Origin: Kiritimatiellota bacterium
GTDB taxonomy: Bacteria; Verrucomicrobiota; Lentisphaeria; Oligosphaerales; JAADHN01
Direction: 5' to 3'
Length of the DNA: 64,000 nucleotides
NCBI GenBank assembly: GCA_013151865.1
Contig: JAADHN010000034.1
Coordinates: forward strand, 1 to 64,000
Each line of letters opens with the position of its first letter. Within the stretch, counting starts at the first letter, position 1. Below, piece by piece: positions 8,935-17,649 of this stretch. The notes under the pieces were generated by a model, which saw only the letters and a list, made by a program, of their open reading frames with translations, was not told the DNA's origin and ran no database searches. A program made the translations under genes and the position numbers.

Positions 8935-9990
8935 TCAGTTCGGCACGTATCCGCAAACGCGCAGGTCGTCGCCGAGACGCTTCACCGTCACGTCACGCAG
9001 CACCAGGGCGGCGGCCAGCGTGTCGGGGTCCGGGCCGCCCACCACCGGACGACTCCCGCGCCCCCCGAGGATTTTCGGGGCCACATAGAAGACGATTTCG
9101 TTCACCGCCCCCGCGCGCAGGGCCGCGCCGGCCAACTCTCCCCCCCCCTCGAGGAGCAAGGCCGTGACATCCTGCGAGCCCAACGATCCAAGAAAGTCCA
9201 GCCAAGCCGCGGAATGCCGAAGCGTCACGAATTCCGGAGGATTGCCGGGGTCCTGCCAAATCCGATAGTTCCGGGGCAAGGCGCCCCGTCGGGACCAGAC
9301 CAATTTGCGCGGCTGCCGAGGCCAATTCCGCGGGGTCCGCACCGTCAACTCGGGATCGTCCCGGCGAACGGTCTCCGCACCCACCATGATGGCGTCTGCC
9401 CACTGTCGCAGGCGCTGTACATCCCGCCGCGCCTGTTCGCCCGTGATCCACCGGGACGCTCCGGAAGCGGTCGCGATCTTCCCATCGAGCGTCATGGCCA
9501 TCTTCAGGATCACGAACGGCCGACCCGTCACGATCCAGTGAAAAAAAGCTTCGTTCAATCGTTCGCACGCCGCTTGCAGCACTCCGACTCGCACCTCAAT
9601 TCCGTTTCGCCGGAGCAACTCCGCACCTCGGCCGGCGTGTTTCGGATTCGGATCGAGCCCGCCGATCACCACTCGCCGGATGCCGGCAGCCAGGATGGCT
9701 TCGGTGCACGGCGGCGTGCGACCGTGCGTCGAGCAGGGCTCGAGAGTCACGTACAGCGTGGCCCCTCGAGCCAAATCCCCGGCCGCGGCCAGGGCCGCAG
9801 GCTCCGCATGCGGACCGCCCGCCACCCGATGTCGCCCTCGTCCCGCCTCGAGACCGTCCCGGACGACCACTGCGCCGACCATGGGGTTCGGACTCGTCCG
9901 CCCCCAACTCCGGCGCGCCAGCCTTAGGGCAAGGCGCATCCAGCGGGCGTCTTCCGGCGCCCCGGCATTGTCCGCCACCGTCGACTCCAC
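8935..9990 (-). CDS. ribD: Bifunctional pyrimidine deaminase/reductase RibD
   Basis: The 351-residue enzyme carries out two middle steps of riboflavin synthesis: deamination of the diaminopyrimidine, then NADPH reduction of the ribosyl side chain. The N-terminal deaminase half carries the zinc motif HAEPAAL and PCSTHGRTPPC; the reductase half starts near RPFVILKMAMTLDGKIA and contains ASRWITG. Length matches the family. A GTG start at 9990 is chosen; GGAG lies 6 nt upstream. It is followed by ribE. No FMN-riboswitch core was recognised upstream. Confidence 0.95.
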   Translation of the reverse strand: MESTVADNAGAPEDARWMRLALRLARRSWGRTSPNPMVGAVVVRDGLEAGRGRHRVAGGPHAEPAALAAAGDLARGATLYVTLEPCSTHGRTPPCTEAILAAGIRRVVIGGLDPNPKHAGRGAELLRRNGIEVRVGVLQAACERLNEAFFHWIVTGRPFVILKMAMTLDGKIATASGASRWITGEQARRDVQRLRQWADAIMVGAETVRRDDPELTVRTPRNWPRQPRKLVWSRRGALPRNYRIWQDPGNPPEFVTLRHSAAWLDFLGSLGSQDVTALLLEGGGELAGAALRAGAVNEIVFYVAPKILGGRGSRPVVGGPDPDTLAAALVLRDVTVKRLGDDLRVCGYVPN

Positions 9991-10422
9991 ACCCGTCTCC
10001 TTCTGTGGTCCGCGGGCGCCTCACCCAACCGTCGCCCTGTACAAATCATACCATACCGCACAAGTCCGAATAAGCGCGGATTTCGGCCGGGCAAAAACCG
10101 CCGCGACGGCAAACAGGGCCCTCCGGCTTTGCGAAGCGCTTCCCGCACGACTGCTCCGAGTTCGGGGCCGAACGCACCGGGGCGCTCGTTTCGGCGGAGT
10201 TCGCAAACGCAGGACCGAATTCGCGTATCATCAAGGCCGATCCGGATTATATTGGTCGTGGGATCGGGTGAGCCCCTTTATGGCCCGAGGCCATGTGTCC
10301 GGCGCCCGGAACGGACACGACCGCGGTCGGCACACCCGCGGGCGCCCGCCGGCACACGCCCCCCCGGAGGAAATAACGACCGGCGCGGCCCCGCGTTCCC
10401 ACAACCAACAAGGATGCTTTTC
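9991..10422. other. Divergent intergenic region (ribD / secreted protein gene)
   Basis: About 430 bp between two divergent genes. A minus-strand extended -10 element lies near 10045-10053. On the plus strand an AT-rich TATATT near 10244-10249 could be a -10 for the rightward gene, without a convincing -35. No ORF or structured RNA was supported. Confidence 0.4.
10045..10053 (-). promoter_or_regulatory. Extended -10 promoter element for ribD-ribE
   Basis: On the minus strand the sequence reads TGG TATGAT, an extended -10 (TGn plus five of six consensus bases), about 55 bp upstream of the ribD GTG. No good -35 is visible, as expected for extended -10 promoters. This would give a leader of roughly 45-50 nt. 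Confidence 0.45.
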
Positions 10423-11691
10423 ATGACAAACCTGCACGCACTGCCCATCTCCCTCGGCCTGATCGCTCTGGCCGGCGTCACGGCGCCCGCAAGAACGGAC
10501 CGCTTCGTTCAGGATCGGTTCGCCATCGGGTTCTGGGTGGACCCACCCATGGATGCCCGCGCGGATTTTCGGTACCGTCGAATCGCCGAAGCCAATTTCA
10601 CGCTGGTCCTGGGTGGATTCGGCGCCCGGACGTCGGCTCAGATCCGGCGGCAAATCGAGCTGTGCGAGAAATACGGACTCAAGGCCCTTGTCAGCTCGCA
10701 CGGCGATCCGGCCGACCTGCCGGACAGCCCCGCCTGCTGGGGGTACCGACTCAAAGACGAACCCAATGCCGCAGTCTTCAAAGCTCTGCGCGAACGCGCG
10801 GATGCCATACGCGCACAGCGCCCCGGCAAACTGGTTTTCGTCAATTTGTACCCCAATTACGCCAACAAACGACAGCTCGGCGTCGACACCTACGAGGAAC
10901 ATGTGGGCCTGTTCTGCAAGACGTACGATCCGGCGGTCCTGTGCATGGACCACTATCCCGGGTTCCATCCGGGTCGCGGAGACGGTCGGGCCGCGTATTG
11001 CGCCAACTTGGCAGTCCTGCGCAAGTTCGCGCTGCAACGGGGCATTCCGTTTTGGAATTTCTTCAATATCATGCCGTACGGCGGACACACCGATCCCACC
11101 GAGGGTCAAGTGCGATGGCAAATCTTCACGTCGCTGGCTTACGGCGCAAAAGGGGTCCTGTATTTCTGTTATTACACGCCCCGGGGCAGAGAATTCCCCA
11201 AAGGCGGCGCCATTATCGGCCGGGACGACCGCCCGACCCGCCACTACGATCAGGCCCGCCGGATCAACGCGGAACTCAAGGCCATGGGGCCGACGCTGAT
11301 GCGCCTGACCAGCACCGACGTGCGCCACGTGGCCCCGGGAACTGAGCCGGAAAAAACCCTTGCCGGGACCCCGATTCGCCGGCTGGAACGCGCCCGGCAC
11401 GATCCCGAGTTCGACCTGCTCATCGGATGTTTCCGACACGCGGACGGGCGGCGGGCCGTCCTGCTCGCCAATTATCGGTTCGCCTATACCGCCTGGCCCA
11501 CGGTCGAATTCGACGCCGCCCCCGGCGACGTGGTCGAAGTGGACAAGAAAACGGGCCGGGAAGTGCCGGTGATCGACAGCAGTCCCGACATGCCCGGTTT
11601 CCAGATTTCTCTGGACGCCGGCGACGGCCGTCTGTTCCTGCTCCCGGCCACGACTGCGAGTCCCGGTCCGGCCGGAAAAGCGGCGCCGTGA
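10423..11691 (+). CDS. Secreted glycoside-hydrolase-like TIM-barrel protein, unassigned family
   Basis: The 422-residue protein begins with a probable signal peptide (residues 1-22, ending AGVTAPA). The body looks like a TIM barrel: GFWVDPP, repeated beta/alpha segments, the acidic stretch YRLKDEPN (a candidate acid/base position like the NEP of clan GH-A), LCMDHYP, and WQIFTSLAYGAKGVLYFCYYTPRG, which is common in bacterial proteins near GH42-like or beta-agarase-like enzymes. A C-terminal beta domain ends in VVEVDKKTGREVPV and LPA. ATG at 10423 has AAGGA about 9 nt upstream; another ATG lies three codons before. Function is inferred only as secreted carbohydrate-active. Confidence 0.65.
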   Translation: MTNLHALPISLGLIALAGVTAPARTDRFVQDRFAIGFWVDPPMDARADFRYRRIAEANFTLVLGGFGARTSAQIRRQIELCEKYGLKALVSSHGDPADLPDSPACWGYRLKDEPNAAVFKALRERADAIRAQRPGKLVFVNLYPNYANKRQLGVDTYEEHVGLFCKTYDPAVLCMDHYPGFHPGRGDGRAAYCANLAVLRKFALQRGIPFWNFFNIMPYGGHTDPTEGQVRWQIFTSLAYGAKGVLYFCYYTPRGREFPKGGAIIGRDDRPTRHYDQARRINAELKAMGPTLMRLTSTDVRHVAPGTEPEKTLAGTPIRRLERARHDPEFDLLIGCFRHADGRRAVLLANYRFAYTAWPTVEFDAAPGDVVEVDKKTGREVPVIDSSPDMPGFQISLDAGDGRLFLLPATTASPGPAGKAAP

Positions 11692-11763
11692 AGAGAGGCG
11701 CGTCGGCAGAGGCCGGGGCCGTCGGCCGCGGCGTTTCAGGGCTCCCCGAGCGCCCGGCGGGGT

Positions 11764-12414
11764 TCAGCGTTTTCGTCCCTTGACAATCCGGCGGCTTACG
11801 TCCTGTATCTTCTTGTTCCCTAAGAGCTTGATGATCTTGGGATCCTTCATGAGCTGCAGCAGGTTGCCGGACTGTACGGCCCGCTGAATCTCCGGGTCCC
11901 GGAGCACAGCTTGAATGTCCGGGTCCTCCTGCAACGCAGTGATGCTGCGCATGATGTCCGGGTCCCCGGTGATGGCCTGCATCAGGCCCTGGATGTCCAT
12001 GCCGGCCGCCTTGACGTGGAGGGACGGTGCAGTGGGTCGGACTGCGGGGCGATTCGAGCGGAGGCCCCGGCCGGCGCCCCGCGTGCGGGTTGCGCCGCTA
12101 TCGACCGCGCGCCGCCGGCCAGTCAGGTTCGGCGGCGAAAAAACGATGCTTTCCACTGCCGCGGTGGGAACGGTCATGGTCCCGAGCTGCTCCGTCTCGA
12201 CGCTGATCAAGCCGTTTTTCAGGCTCGAGATTCGACCGACCAGGCGGGTGCCGTCCCGCAACGTCACCACGGCCTTCCGCGCCGGTTTTCGAGCCCGGTC
12301 GACCGGCGCGTCGCCGGTCGCCGAACCGGCCCGGACCGGCGTGCCGGCGCGGGACACGCACGGCAGCAACAGGAGAACGGCCAGGATCGAGCCAGCGAGA
12401 CGCGGTCGTTTCAT
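11764..12414 (-). CDS. Small secreted protein with beta-rich domain and STI1/DP-like tail
   Basis: The 216-residue protein has a signal peptide (residues 1-23, ending VSRAG), then a 45-residue beta-type segment (TLRDGTRLVGRISSLKNGLISVE) resembling Sm-like or surface-binding modules. After a basic linker comes a helical C terminus, residues about 140-210, with spaced Asp-Pro pairs: GDPDIMRSI, EDPDIQAVL, RDPEIQRAV, KDPKIIKLL. This is the pattern of STI1/DP domains of Hop/Sti1-type co-chaperones. GGAGG lies 6 nt before the ATG. No partner is evident; the adjacent gene is divergent. The function is unknown. Confidence 0.65.
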   Translation of the reverse strand: MKRPRLAGSILAVLLLLPCVSRAGTPVRAGSATGDAPVDRARKPARKAVVTLRDGTRLVGRISSLKNGLISVETEQLGTMTVPTAAVESIVFSPPNLTGRRRAVDSGATRTRGAGRGLRSNRPAVRPTAPSLHVKAAGMDIQGLMQAITGDPDIMRSITALQEDPDIQAVLRDPEIQRAVQSGNLLQLMKDPKIIKLLGNKKIQDVSRRIVKGRKR

Positions 12415-12761
12415 TTCGGTCCTCCGGGTTTTGCCGAGGCCGGCACGCGCCGGGGCGGCCTGTCATGCGCCGGGAGCGGAAGTCTTGTTTGTTCAACCGT
12501 ATACGCTCTCCACCGGGCGCGCAACTCGGCACGCGCCGGTAGGGCCGTTTTTCGGGAACGACATCGGCATCTACCGGAGTACTCGGAAGGTTTTGTCGGC
12601 CCTCGGGCAGTGACTTGCGTCGGGAGTGTTGCCGGGATATAGACCAGTTGCTCGAGTTGGGCATGAGCGACGGAACCTCCCAGCGATTCCGGGCCCGGGA
12701 GTGTTCCGGACTCTCCGGCCCGACCGTTTGATCCGGCAGGCTTGCCCAGGAGGCGCGAGGC
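12415..12761. other. Divergent intergenic region
   Basis: About 350 bp between the small STI1-tailed gene and the DUF6259-like gene, transcribed away from each other. Short repeats of GGCACGCGCCGG occur near 12450 and 12531. No promoter of convincing quality and no coding sequence were identified. Confidence 0.35.
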
Positions 12762-14942
12762 GTGAAAACATCTTTCCTGACAGTGCTGCTGTTGTTCGTT
12801 GGACGAACTTGCCTTGGGATGCCGTCCGCACCGGGGCTTGAGGTGCGGGTTTTTCTCGGCGATCCGGCGAAACAGGACTTTCGCACTCTTGTCGGCCGAC
12901 CGCTTGAAACGAAACCGACGCCGACAGGGCTGTCGGTGCGTTACGAATTGCGCGATGAATCCGGTGGACTGTGGCGGATCTCCTTCGAGGCGGAGATGAG
13001 TCGCGACGGCGACAGCGTCTCCTGGCGCTATCGCACGGCCAACCAGCAGGCCGGCGCGACCGTGTGCCGGGTCGTTTTTCCCATTGTGAGGGGTGTGCTC
13101 ATCGGGGGGAAATGGGCTGACAACCGAATTCTTTGGCCGGGGAAGTACGTGGGCGCCCGAATCGATGGACTGAAATCGGCGGAAGAATTCGCGCGGCAAT
13201 GTCGCGACGCCTGCAAAGGCGTGTCGCATCTGCACGGCATGTATCAGGGCGATTTGTGTCTGCCCTTCTTCGTTCAGACAGGGAAAGACGCGGCTTTTTC
13301 CGTCATGGTTTGCGACCCGACGCATGAAGTCATTGCACTCGATGGCTACCGGCGCAAGGACGGCATGGAATATCGCGTAACCACGACCCCGCGGGTCCCC
13401 TTTGGGGCCGCGTGGACGTTTGGAGAGGTGAAAGTCATTACACTCGAACAGGCGGACTGGCATGTCGTTGCCGACCGCTACCGAGACTGGCTCGTCCAGC
13501 AGGACTTCCGACCGCCGGTTCGCCATGGGGACATCGCCGCACTGATGTACGGGCGATGGGACGGTTTGAAGACCGGCGAGGCGATCCGGTGGGCCAAGGC
13601 GCTGGATATCCGGGACGTTTGCTTGTGGGTCGTTCTCTACGGCAAAGGCGACCGCTATTACCCGTGCTATTTCCCGCCGCCGGAACTGGGGGTTTCGGGG
13701 TTGAAGGCGAAGTTGGATGTATTGCGAAAAGCGGGTCTCTCGCCGTATTTCTATACGAATCACTACCTGCTCAGCCCGCTCCAGACCGAGGCCGACGCCC
13801 AGGAATGGACAAGCAAGTATCCGGAAAAGTATCCGCGATGGCTCGCAAGGAATGATCATGGATATGCGGAAACGGCCAAACGGTTCAGGGCGCGACACCC
13901 CGGTTTCGCCGGCAAATGGCTTGAAACGCCGGGCGGCATTCTGCCGTTGCGAGTTCGACGTGTCGATTATCACTGGGGAGAATACCCGATGTATTTTTGG
14001 CATCGCCGTCCTTTTTGGGCGGCGTGCGTCGCGACCCCGCAATGGCAAAAACTCTTCGAGGACGTCGCTGCATTGCACGCGCGACTGGGCGCGGGGGGCA
14101 TTTACGTCGACCAAATCGCGGCCATACGTCCCGAATTGTGCTCCGCCGCCGGTCATGGTCACGACACCGACAGTTTTGGTTTCTGGAACCGGGCCTCCCT
14201 GCGATTACTGCGAAGAATACGACGCGAGGGCGAGAAGAATCAGCCCGGTTTCTTCATCGAAGCCGAAGGGGCCACGGATCTGTACGCCAAGTATATCGAC
14301 CGTTACCTCTGCAACTTCAAGATGCCAGACCCGAAAAGCACGTCGTGGCCGAGATTGTTCCGATACACGGTGCCGTGGGCGCGCTTCGACGTCGGCAACT
14401 GCGGATATCAAGACGCCGACAAGATGAAACGACATGTCGAAGAAACGCTGTTGCTGGGCTGCATTTTTCGGGCGTCCGGCGGGACGGCAACCGGCCCGGA
14501 GCCCCGCAACGACCCGCGTCTCAGGAGCGACGCGGTCCAGCTCTTGAAAGCGGCCATACAGACTCGACGACGACTCGGCCCCTTCATCGATAAAGGACGT
14601 TTCATGGATGACGTCGGGTTGAAAACCACGGGCTGCTCGAAGGCTGCCTGGTTCGACGGTGAAAACGGTGTTCTCATCGCGGTGAAAGCGTCAGGCGGCG
14701 ATGCAACCGTCGGGCTGACAACCGACCGAGAGGACCTGAATGTCCGTTCCGCGGCGGCGATCGATTGGCAGACCGGCCGCAAGCGCCGGGCACGTACGAG
14801 CATGACAAACTCGGTTGTCTCAGTGACAGGCCTCGAGGCCGGCTTCAACTTGGTCGTTATCCCGGCGAAATCGACCGAGGTCACACCGGCGCGACAACCG
14901 TCCCGTGTCCGGATGAGGCCCCGACGGTTTCCCGGAGACTGA
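12762..14942 (+). CDS. Secreted DUF6259-like glycoside hydrolase
   Basis: This 726-residue protein has a signal peptide (about residues 1-19), an N-terminal beta-supersandwich like GH-D/GH31-clan accessory domains, then a TIM barrel from about residue 250 (AALMYGRWDGLKTGEAIRWA). Acidic residues on strand ends include GGIYVDQIA and FFIEAEGATD, candidates for nucleophile and acid/base as in DUF6259 and related alpha-galactosidase-clan proteins. A C-terminal beta domain follows. The start is GTG at 12762, with AGGAGG 8 nt upstream. The substrate cannot be assigned; the family assignment is from overall resemblance. Confidence 0.65.
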   Translation: MKTSFLTVLLLFVGRTCLGMPSAPGLEVRVFLGDPAKQDFRTLVGRPLETKPTPTGLSVRYELRDESGGLWRISFEAEMSRDGDSVSWRYRTANQQAGATVCRVVFPIVRGVLIGGKWADNRILWPGKYVGARIDGLKSAEEFARQCRDACKGVSHLHGMYQGDLCLPFFVQTGKDAAFSVMVCDPTHEVIALDGYRRKDGMEYRVTTTPRVPFGAAWTFGEVKVITLEQADWHVVADRYRDWLVQQDFRPPVRHGDIAALMYGRWDGLKTGEAIRWAKALDIRDVCLWVVLYGKGDRYYPCYFPPPELGVSGLKAKLDVLRKAGLSPYFYTNHYLLSPLQTEADAQEWTSKYPEKYPRWLARNDHGYAETAKRFRARHPGFAGKWLETPGGILPLRVRRVDYHWGEYPMYFWHRRPFWAACVATPQWQKLFEDVAALHARLGAGGIYVDQIAAIRPELCSAAGHGHDTDSFGFWNRASLRLLRRIRREGEKNQPGFFIEAEGATDLYAKYIDRYLCNFKMPDPKSTSWPRLFRYTVPWARFDVGNCGYQDADKMKRHVEETLLLGCIFRASGGTATGPEPRNDPRLRSDAVQLLKAAIQTRRRLGPFIDKGRFMDDVGLKTTGCSKAAWFDGENGVLIAVKASGGDATVGLTTDREDLNVRSAAAIDWQTGRKRRARTSMTNSVVSVTGLEAGFNLVVIPAKSTEVTPARQPSRVRMRPRRFPGD

Positions 14943-15156
14943 CGGCTCCCCCGTGCTGCGGATCGTTTCGAGACGGTCGGAATACTCCTCAGCGCCGAAA
15001 AAGCGCCGCCGAACCCCCGTGGGGCCGGGACGCTCGGAAACGATTGGCGAACCGGCCCGGAGCGTGGTACTTTCGGGGATGTGTGGCCCCCCGAAGCGTT
15101 TTTCTGTCAGGGGCCGGGCGGAAGCGGCGCCCCGTTCTTCCGGAGTCGTGCTTTCC

Positions 15157-16293
15157 ATGCGTATCTTTTGTGACGGCAGCGTGATCCGCGCCCCCGTGTC
15201 CGGCGTTCAACTTGCCGTGCGAGAGCAGTTGGTCGCACTGCTCGGGGTCGCTCACGGGCAGGAATTGACCGTATTCGCCCTGGATGCGGCGGTTCGGGCG
15301 GCTGCGGCCCGGGCCGGGGCTGCGCTTGGACCTCTGCCCCGGGGGGTGCGCCGCGTCGGCCGACGAATCCTGTGGCAGCAATTCCGGCTCCCAATGCGAC
15401 TGGACCGAGGTGGGGCCGATGTGCTTTTTGCCCCGGCCTACACCGCTCCGCTCCGCTGTCCGACCCCCTATGTGTTGCAAGTACACGATACGATCGCTTT
15501 CGAACATCCCGAGTACTGCAGTACGTGGAACGTCCGGCACATGCGGGCCCTGGCGCCCGGAAGCATCCGACGCGCCGCCGCCGTGCTTGCTCCGTCCCGG
15601 GTTGTCGCCGACGCCGTTCGTCGCTTGTTCGACATTCCCCCGGAACGGACGCATGTCGTGCCGCTCGGGGTGGATTGCGACCGTTTTTCCCCACCCGCCG
15701 CGGGACATCCGCCTCCCCCCCCTTCGGGTGTGGCGGCGGAAGCCGTGGGCGCGATCCTGTTCGTGGGTAATCTCGAGCCGAAAAAAGGACTCGAAGTGCT
15801 GATTTCGGCCTACGCAAGGTCCGCCGACCGTCTGCACCGCGACCTCGTGCTCGCCGGCCGGCCGGCCTGGAAATCGCACAGAGTGCTCGCGGCGGTCCGG
15901 AGCTATACCGGCCCCGGGCGCGTGCGCCTTCTCGGACGGGTGCCGGACGACGAGCTGCCGGCGCTCTACCGGGGAGCCGATGTTTTCGTTTTCCCCTCTC
16001 TCACCGAGGGATTCGGACTGCCCGTGCTCGAAGCCATGGCTGCCGGCACACCGGTCGTGCACAGCGATGCGCCCGCTTTGGTCGAGACCGCCGGGGGTGC
16101 GGGGACGTGCGTCCCGCGGGGCGATCCGGATGCGCTCGCGGCCGCGCTGGTGCGTCTGCTCGAGTCGCCCGACCTGCGCGCGGAACTGGCTGCCCGGGGA
16201 CGCGCCCACGCACAAACGTTCACCTGGCGTCGCTGGGCCGAAGCGGTCCTGCCCATCCTTCGTCGCGTGGGGACCGCTCGGCCTCCCGGCTGA
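15157..16293 (+). CDS. GT4-family glycosyltransferase (GT-B fold)
   Basis: The 378-residue protein is a retaining GT-B glycosyltransferase of family GT4. Visible are the N-terminal acceptor domain beginning RIFCDGSVIRAPVSGVQLA, the mid-protein hinge sequence FVGNLEPKKGLEVLI, and the donor-binding motif FPSLTEGFGLPVLEAMA with the E-x7-E glutamates, then GTPVVHSDAPALVE. No signal peptide or membrane segment; it probably acts at the cytoplasmic membrane face on a lipid-linked or polysaccharide acceptor. ATG at 15157 has GGAG about 11 nt upstream; the family N terminus supports it over in-frame codons further up. Stand-alone on the plus strand. Confidence 0.85.
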   Translation: MRIFCDGSVIRAPVSGVQLAVREQLVALLGVAHGQELTVFALDAAVRAAAARAGAALGPLPRGVRRVGRRILWQQFRLPMRLDRGGADVLFAPAYTAPLRCPTPYVLQVHDTIAFEHPEYCSTWNVRHMRALAPGSIRRAAAVLAPSRVVADAVRRLFDIPPERTHVVPLGVDCDRFSPPAAGHPPPPPSGVAAEAVGAILFVGNLEPKKGLEVLISAYARSADRLHRDLVLAGRPAWKSHRVLAAVRSYTGPGRVRLLGRVPDDELPALYRGADVFVFPSLTEGFGLPVLEAMAAGTPVVHSDAPALVETAGGAGTCVPRGDPDALAAALVRLLESPDLRAELAARGRAHAQTFTWRRWAEAVLPILRRVGTARPPG

Positions 16294-16581
16294 GGACGGC
16301 AGGCGAATGAAAGGGGACCCGGCGGCCGCCCCCGGGGCTGCGGGCCGGTCGGTGCTCCTCCCTCCCGGGCCGCCCGCCATGCCGGACGCCCCGTCGTCCT
16401 CCGCTTCTTGGGGCGGTCGTCTTGTTCCGGTTCAGGCGCCGAACGGCGTCGCGGTCCCCGGCCTCCGCGGGTTGCCCCCGCCTTCGGACCCGATACGGAC
16501 GGACCGAAACACAAGTGCGATCACGGCCTCTGCAACGCCGCTTGGACAATTCCACGACGCTCAATGAAAGGAAAGACCGCC

Positions 16582-17355
16582 ATGACCACCAACCCCGTCC
16601 GAAAAGCCTTGCTTGAGCGCACCCCCACGTTCGGCACTTGGATCCAGCTCGGCCATGCCGGGATCGCCGAAGTCCTGGCGACTGCCGGGTACGACTGGAT
16701 CGCCGCGGACTGCGAGCATACCGACATCGATGTCCGAGGCTTCACCGAAGTGGCCCGGGGAATGTACGGCCGGGGAAGCGTCCCCATGGTGCGTGTCCGG
16801 GAAAACGACGTGCTCGCCATTCGACAGATGCTGGACGCCGGCGCCCGCGGCGTGATTGTGCCGTTGGTGAATTCGGCGGAGGAAGCCGGGGCTGCGGTGG
16901 CTGCGGCCAAGTATCCGCCGGCCGGAGTTCGGGGGTTCGCCTTTTCACGAATGAACGACTGGGGCGTTCGATTCGACGAGTACTGCCGGCAGGCCAATCG
17001 AGACATCGCCGTGGTCGTGATGATTGAGAGCCGTCGGGCCGTCGAGTGTATCGACGAAATCCTGGCAGTGGACGGCGTGGACGGCGTATTCATCGGCCCA
17101 TACGACCTGAGCGGCTCGTTCGGCATCCCCGGGCAGACCGACCACCCCACGGTCAAAACGGCCTGCGCCGCTGTGCGGGACGCCTGCGTCCGTCACGGGA
17201 AATCCGCCGGCATCCACCTGGTCAGACCGACCTCCGAGGGCATCGCACGGACACTGGCGGAGGGGTTCACGTTCATTGCACTCGGAGTGGACACGGTCTT
17301 CCTCGGACAGGCGGCGCGCGCCGCACTCGATGCGGCCAGGAAGAAATCGGAATAG
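16582..17355 (+). CDS. HpcH/HpaI-family aldolase (class II pyruvate aldolase)
   Basis: The 257-residue protein matches the HpcH/HpaI aldolase/citrate lyase family: GTWIQLGHAGIAEVLATAGYDW at the N terminus, WIAADCEH, the metal-binding Glu in VVMIESRRAVECI, and FIGPYDLSGSFG containing the Asp ligand. Family members split 2-keto-3-deoxy sugar acids or 4-hydroxy-2-oxoacids to pyruvate plus an aldehyde; in this glycan-degrader context a sugar-acid substrate is likely but inferred. ATG at 16582 is preceded by AAAGGA; another in-frame ATG lies six codons upstream. Confidence 0.88.
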   Translation: MTTNPVRKALLERTPTFGTWIQLGHAGIAEVLATAGYDWIAADCEHTDIDVRGFTEVARGMYGRGSVPMVRVRENDVLAIRQMLDAGARGVIVPLVNSAEEAGAAVAAAKYPPAGVRGFAFSRMNDWGVRFDEYCRQANRDIAVVVMIESRRAVECIDEILAVDGVDGVFIGPYDLSGSFGIPGQTDHPTVKTACAAVRDACVRHGKSAGIHLVRPTSEGIARTLAEGFTFIALGVDTVFLGQAARAALDAARKKSE

Positions 17356-17472
17356 CGAGAGGAGCCGACCGCCCCTGCAGAAGCCGTTTGACGAACACCC
17401 GGCATGCGCGCACGAAACACACGTTTCGGCCGGACGAACCTCCGGGCGCCCACAGGGCCACATCTCCGGTTG

Positions 17473-17489
17473 TCTTTTCTTTGAAAAGA
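17473..17489. other. AT-rich perfect hairpin upstream of thiF-like gene
   Basis: TCTTTTC and GAAAAGA form a 7-bp stem around a TTT loop in otherwise GC-rich DNA, about 160 bp before the ThiF-like start. It could be a weak terminator for the aldolase gene or an operator. No TPP-riboswitch core was recognised around it. Confidence 0.35.
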
Positions 17490-17649
17490 GCTAAACTGCA
17501 AATGATGCATGGATCGATGGCAACCTTTTGGGGGGCGTCCCGGAATCCTTCAAACGGTCTGGCCAACGCGGGCCCGCAGTTCGCGCTCGAGGGCAACCGC
17601 GAAAAACGGGCGTTGCCGCCCGACGCACCCGACCGGAAATCCCGAAATC

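Noticed and set aside
9991-10240. FMN riboswitch upstream of ribD
   Set aside because: None of the conserved FMN-element segments could be recognised, and the predicted leader is only about 50 nt.
12411-14162. 583-codon open frame on the minus strand
   Set aside because: Antisense to the DUF6259-like gene, which has a strong ribosome site and signal peptide.
17356-17649. TPP riboswitch upstream of the ThiF-like gene
   Set aside because: No CTGAGA or other conserved thi-box segment is present; only an AT-rich hairpin.
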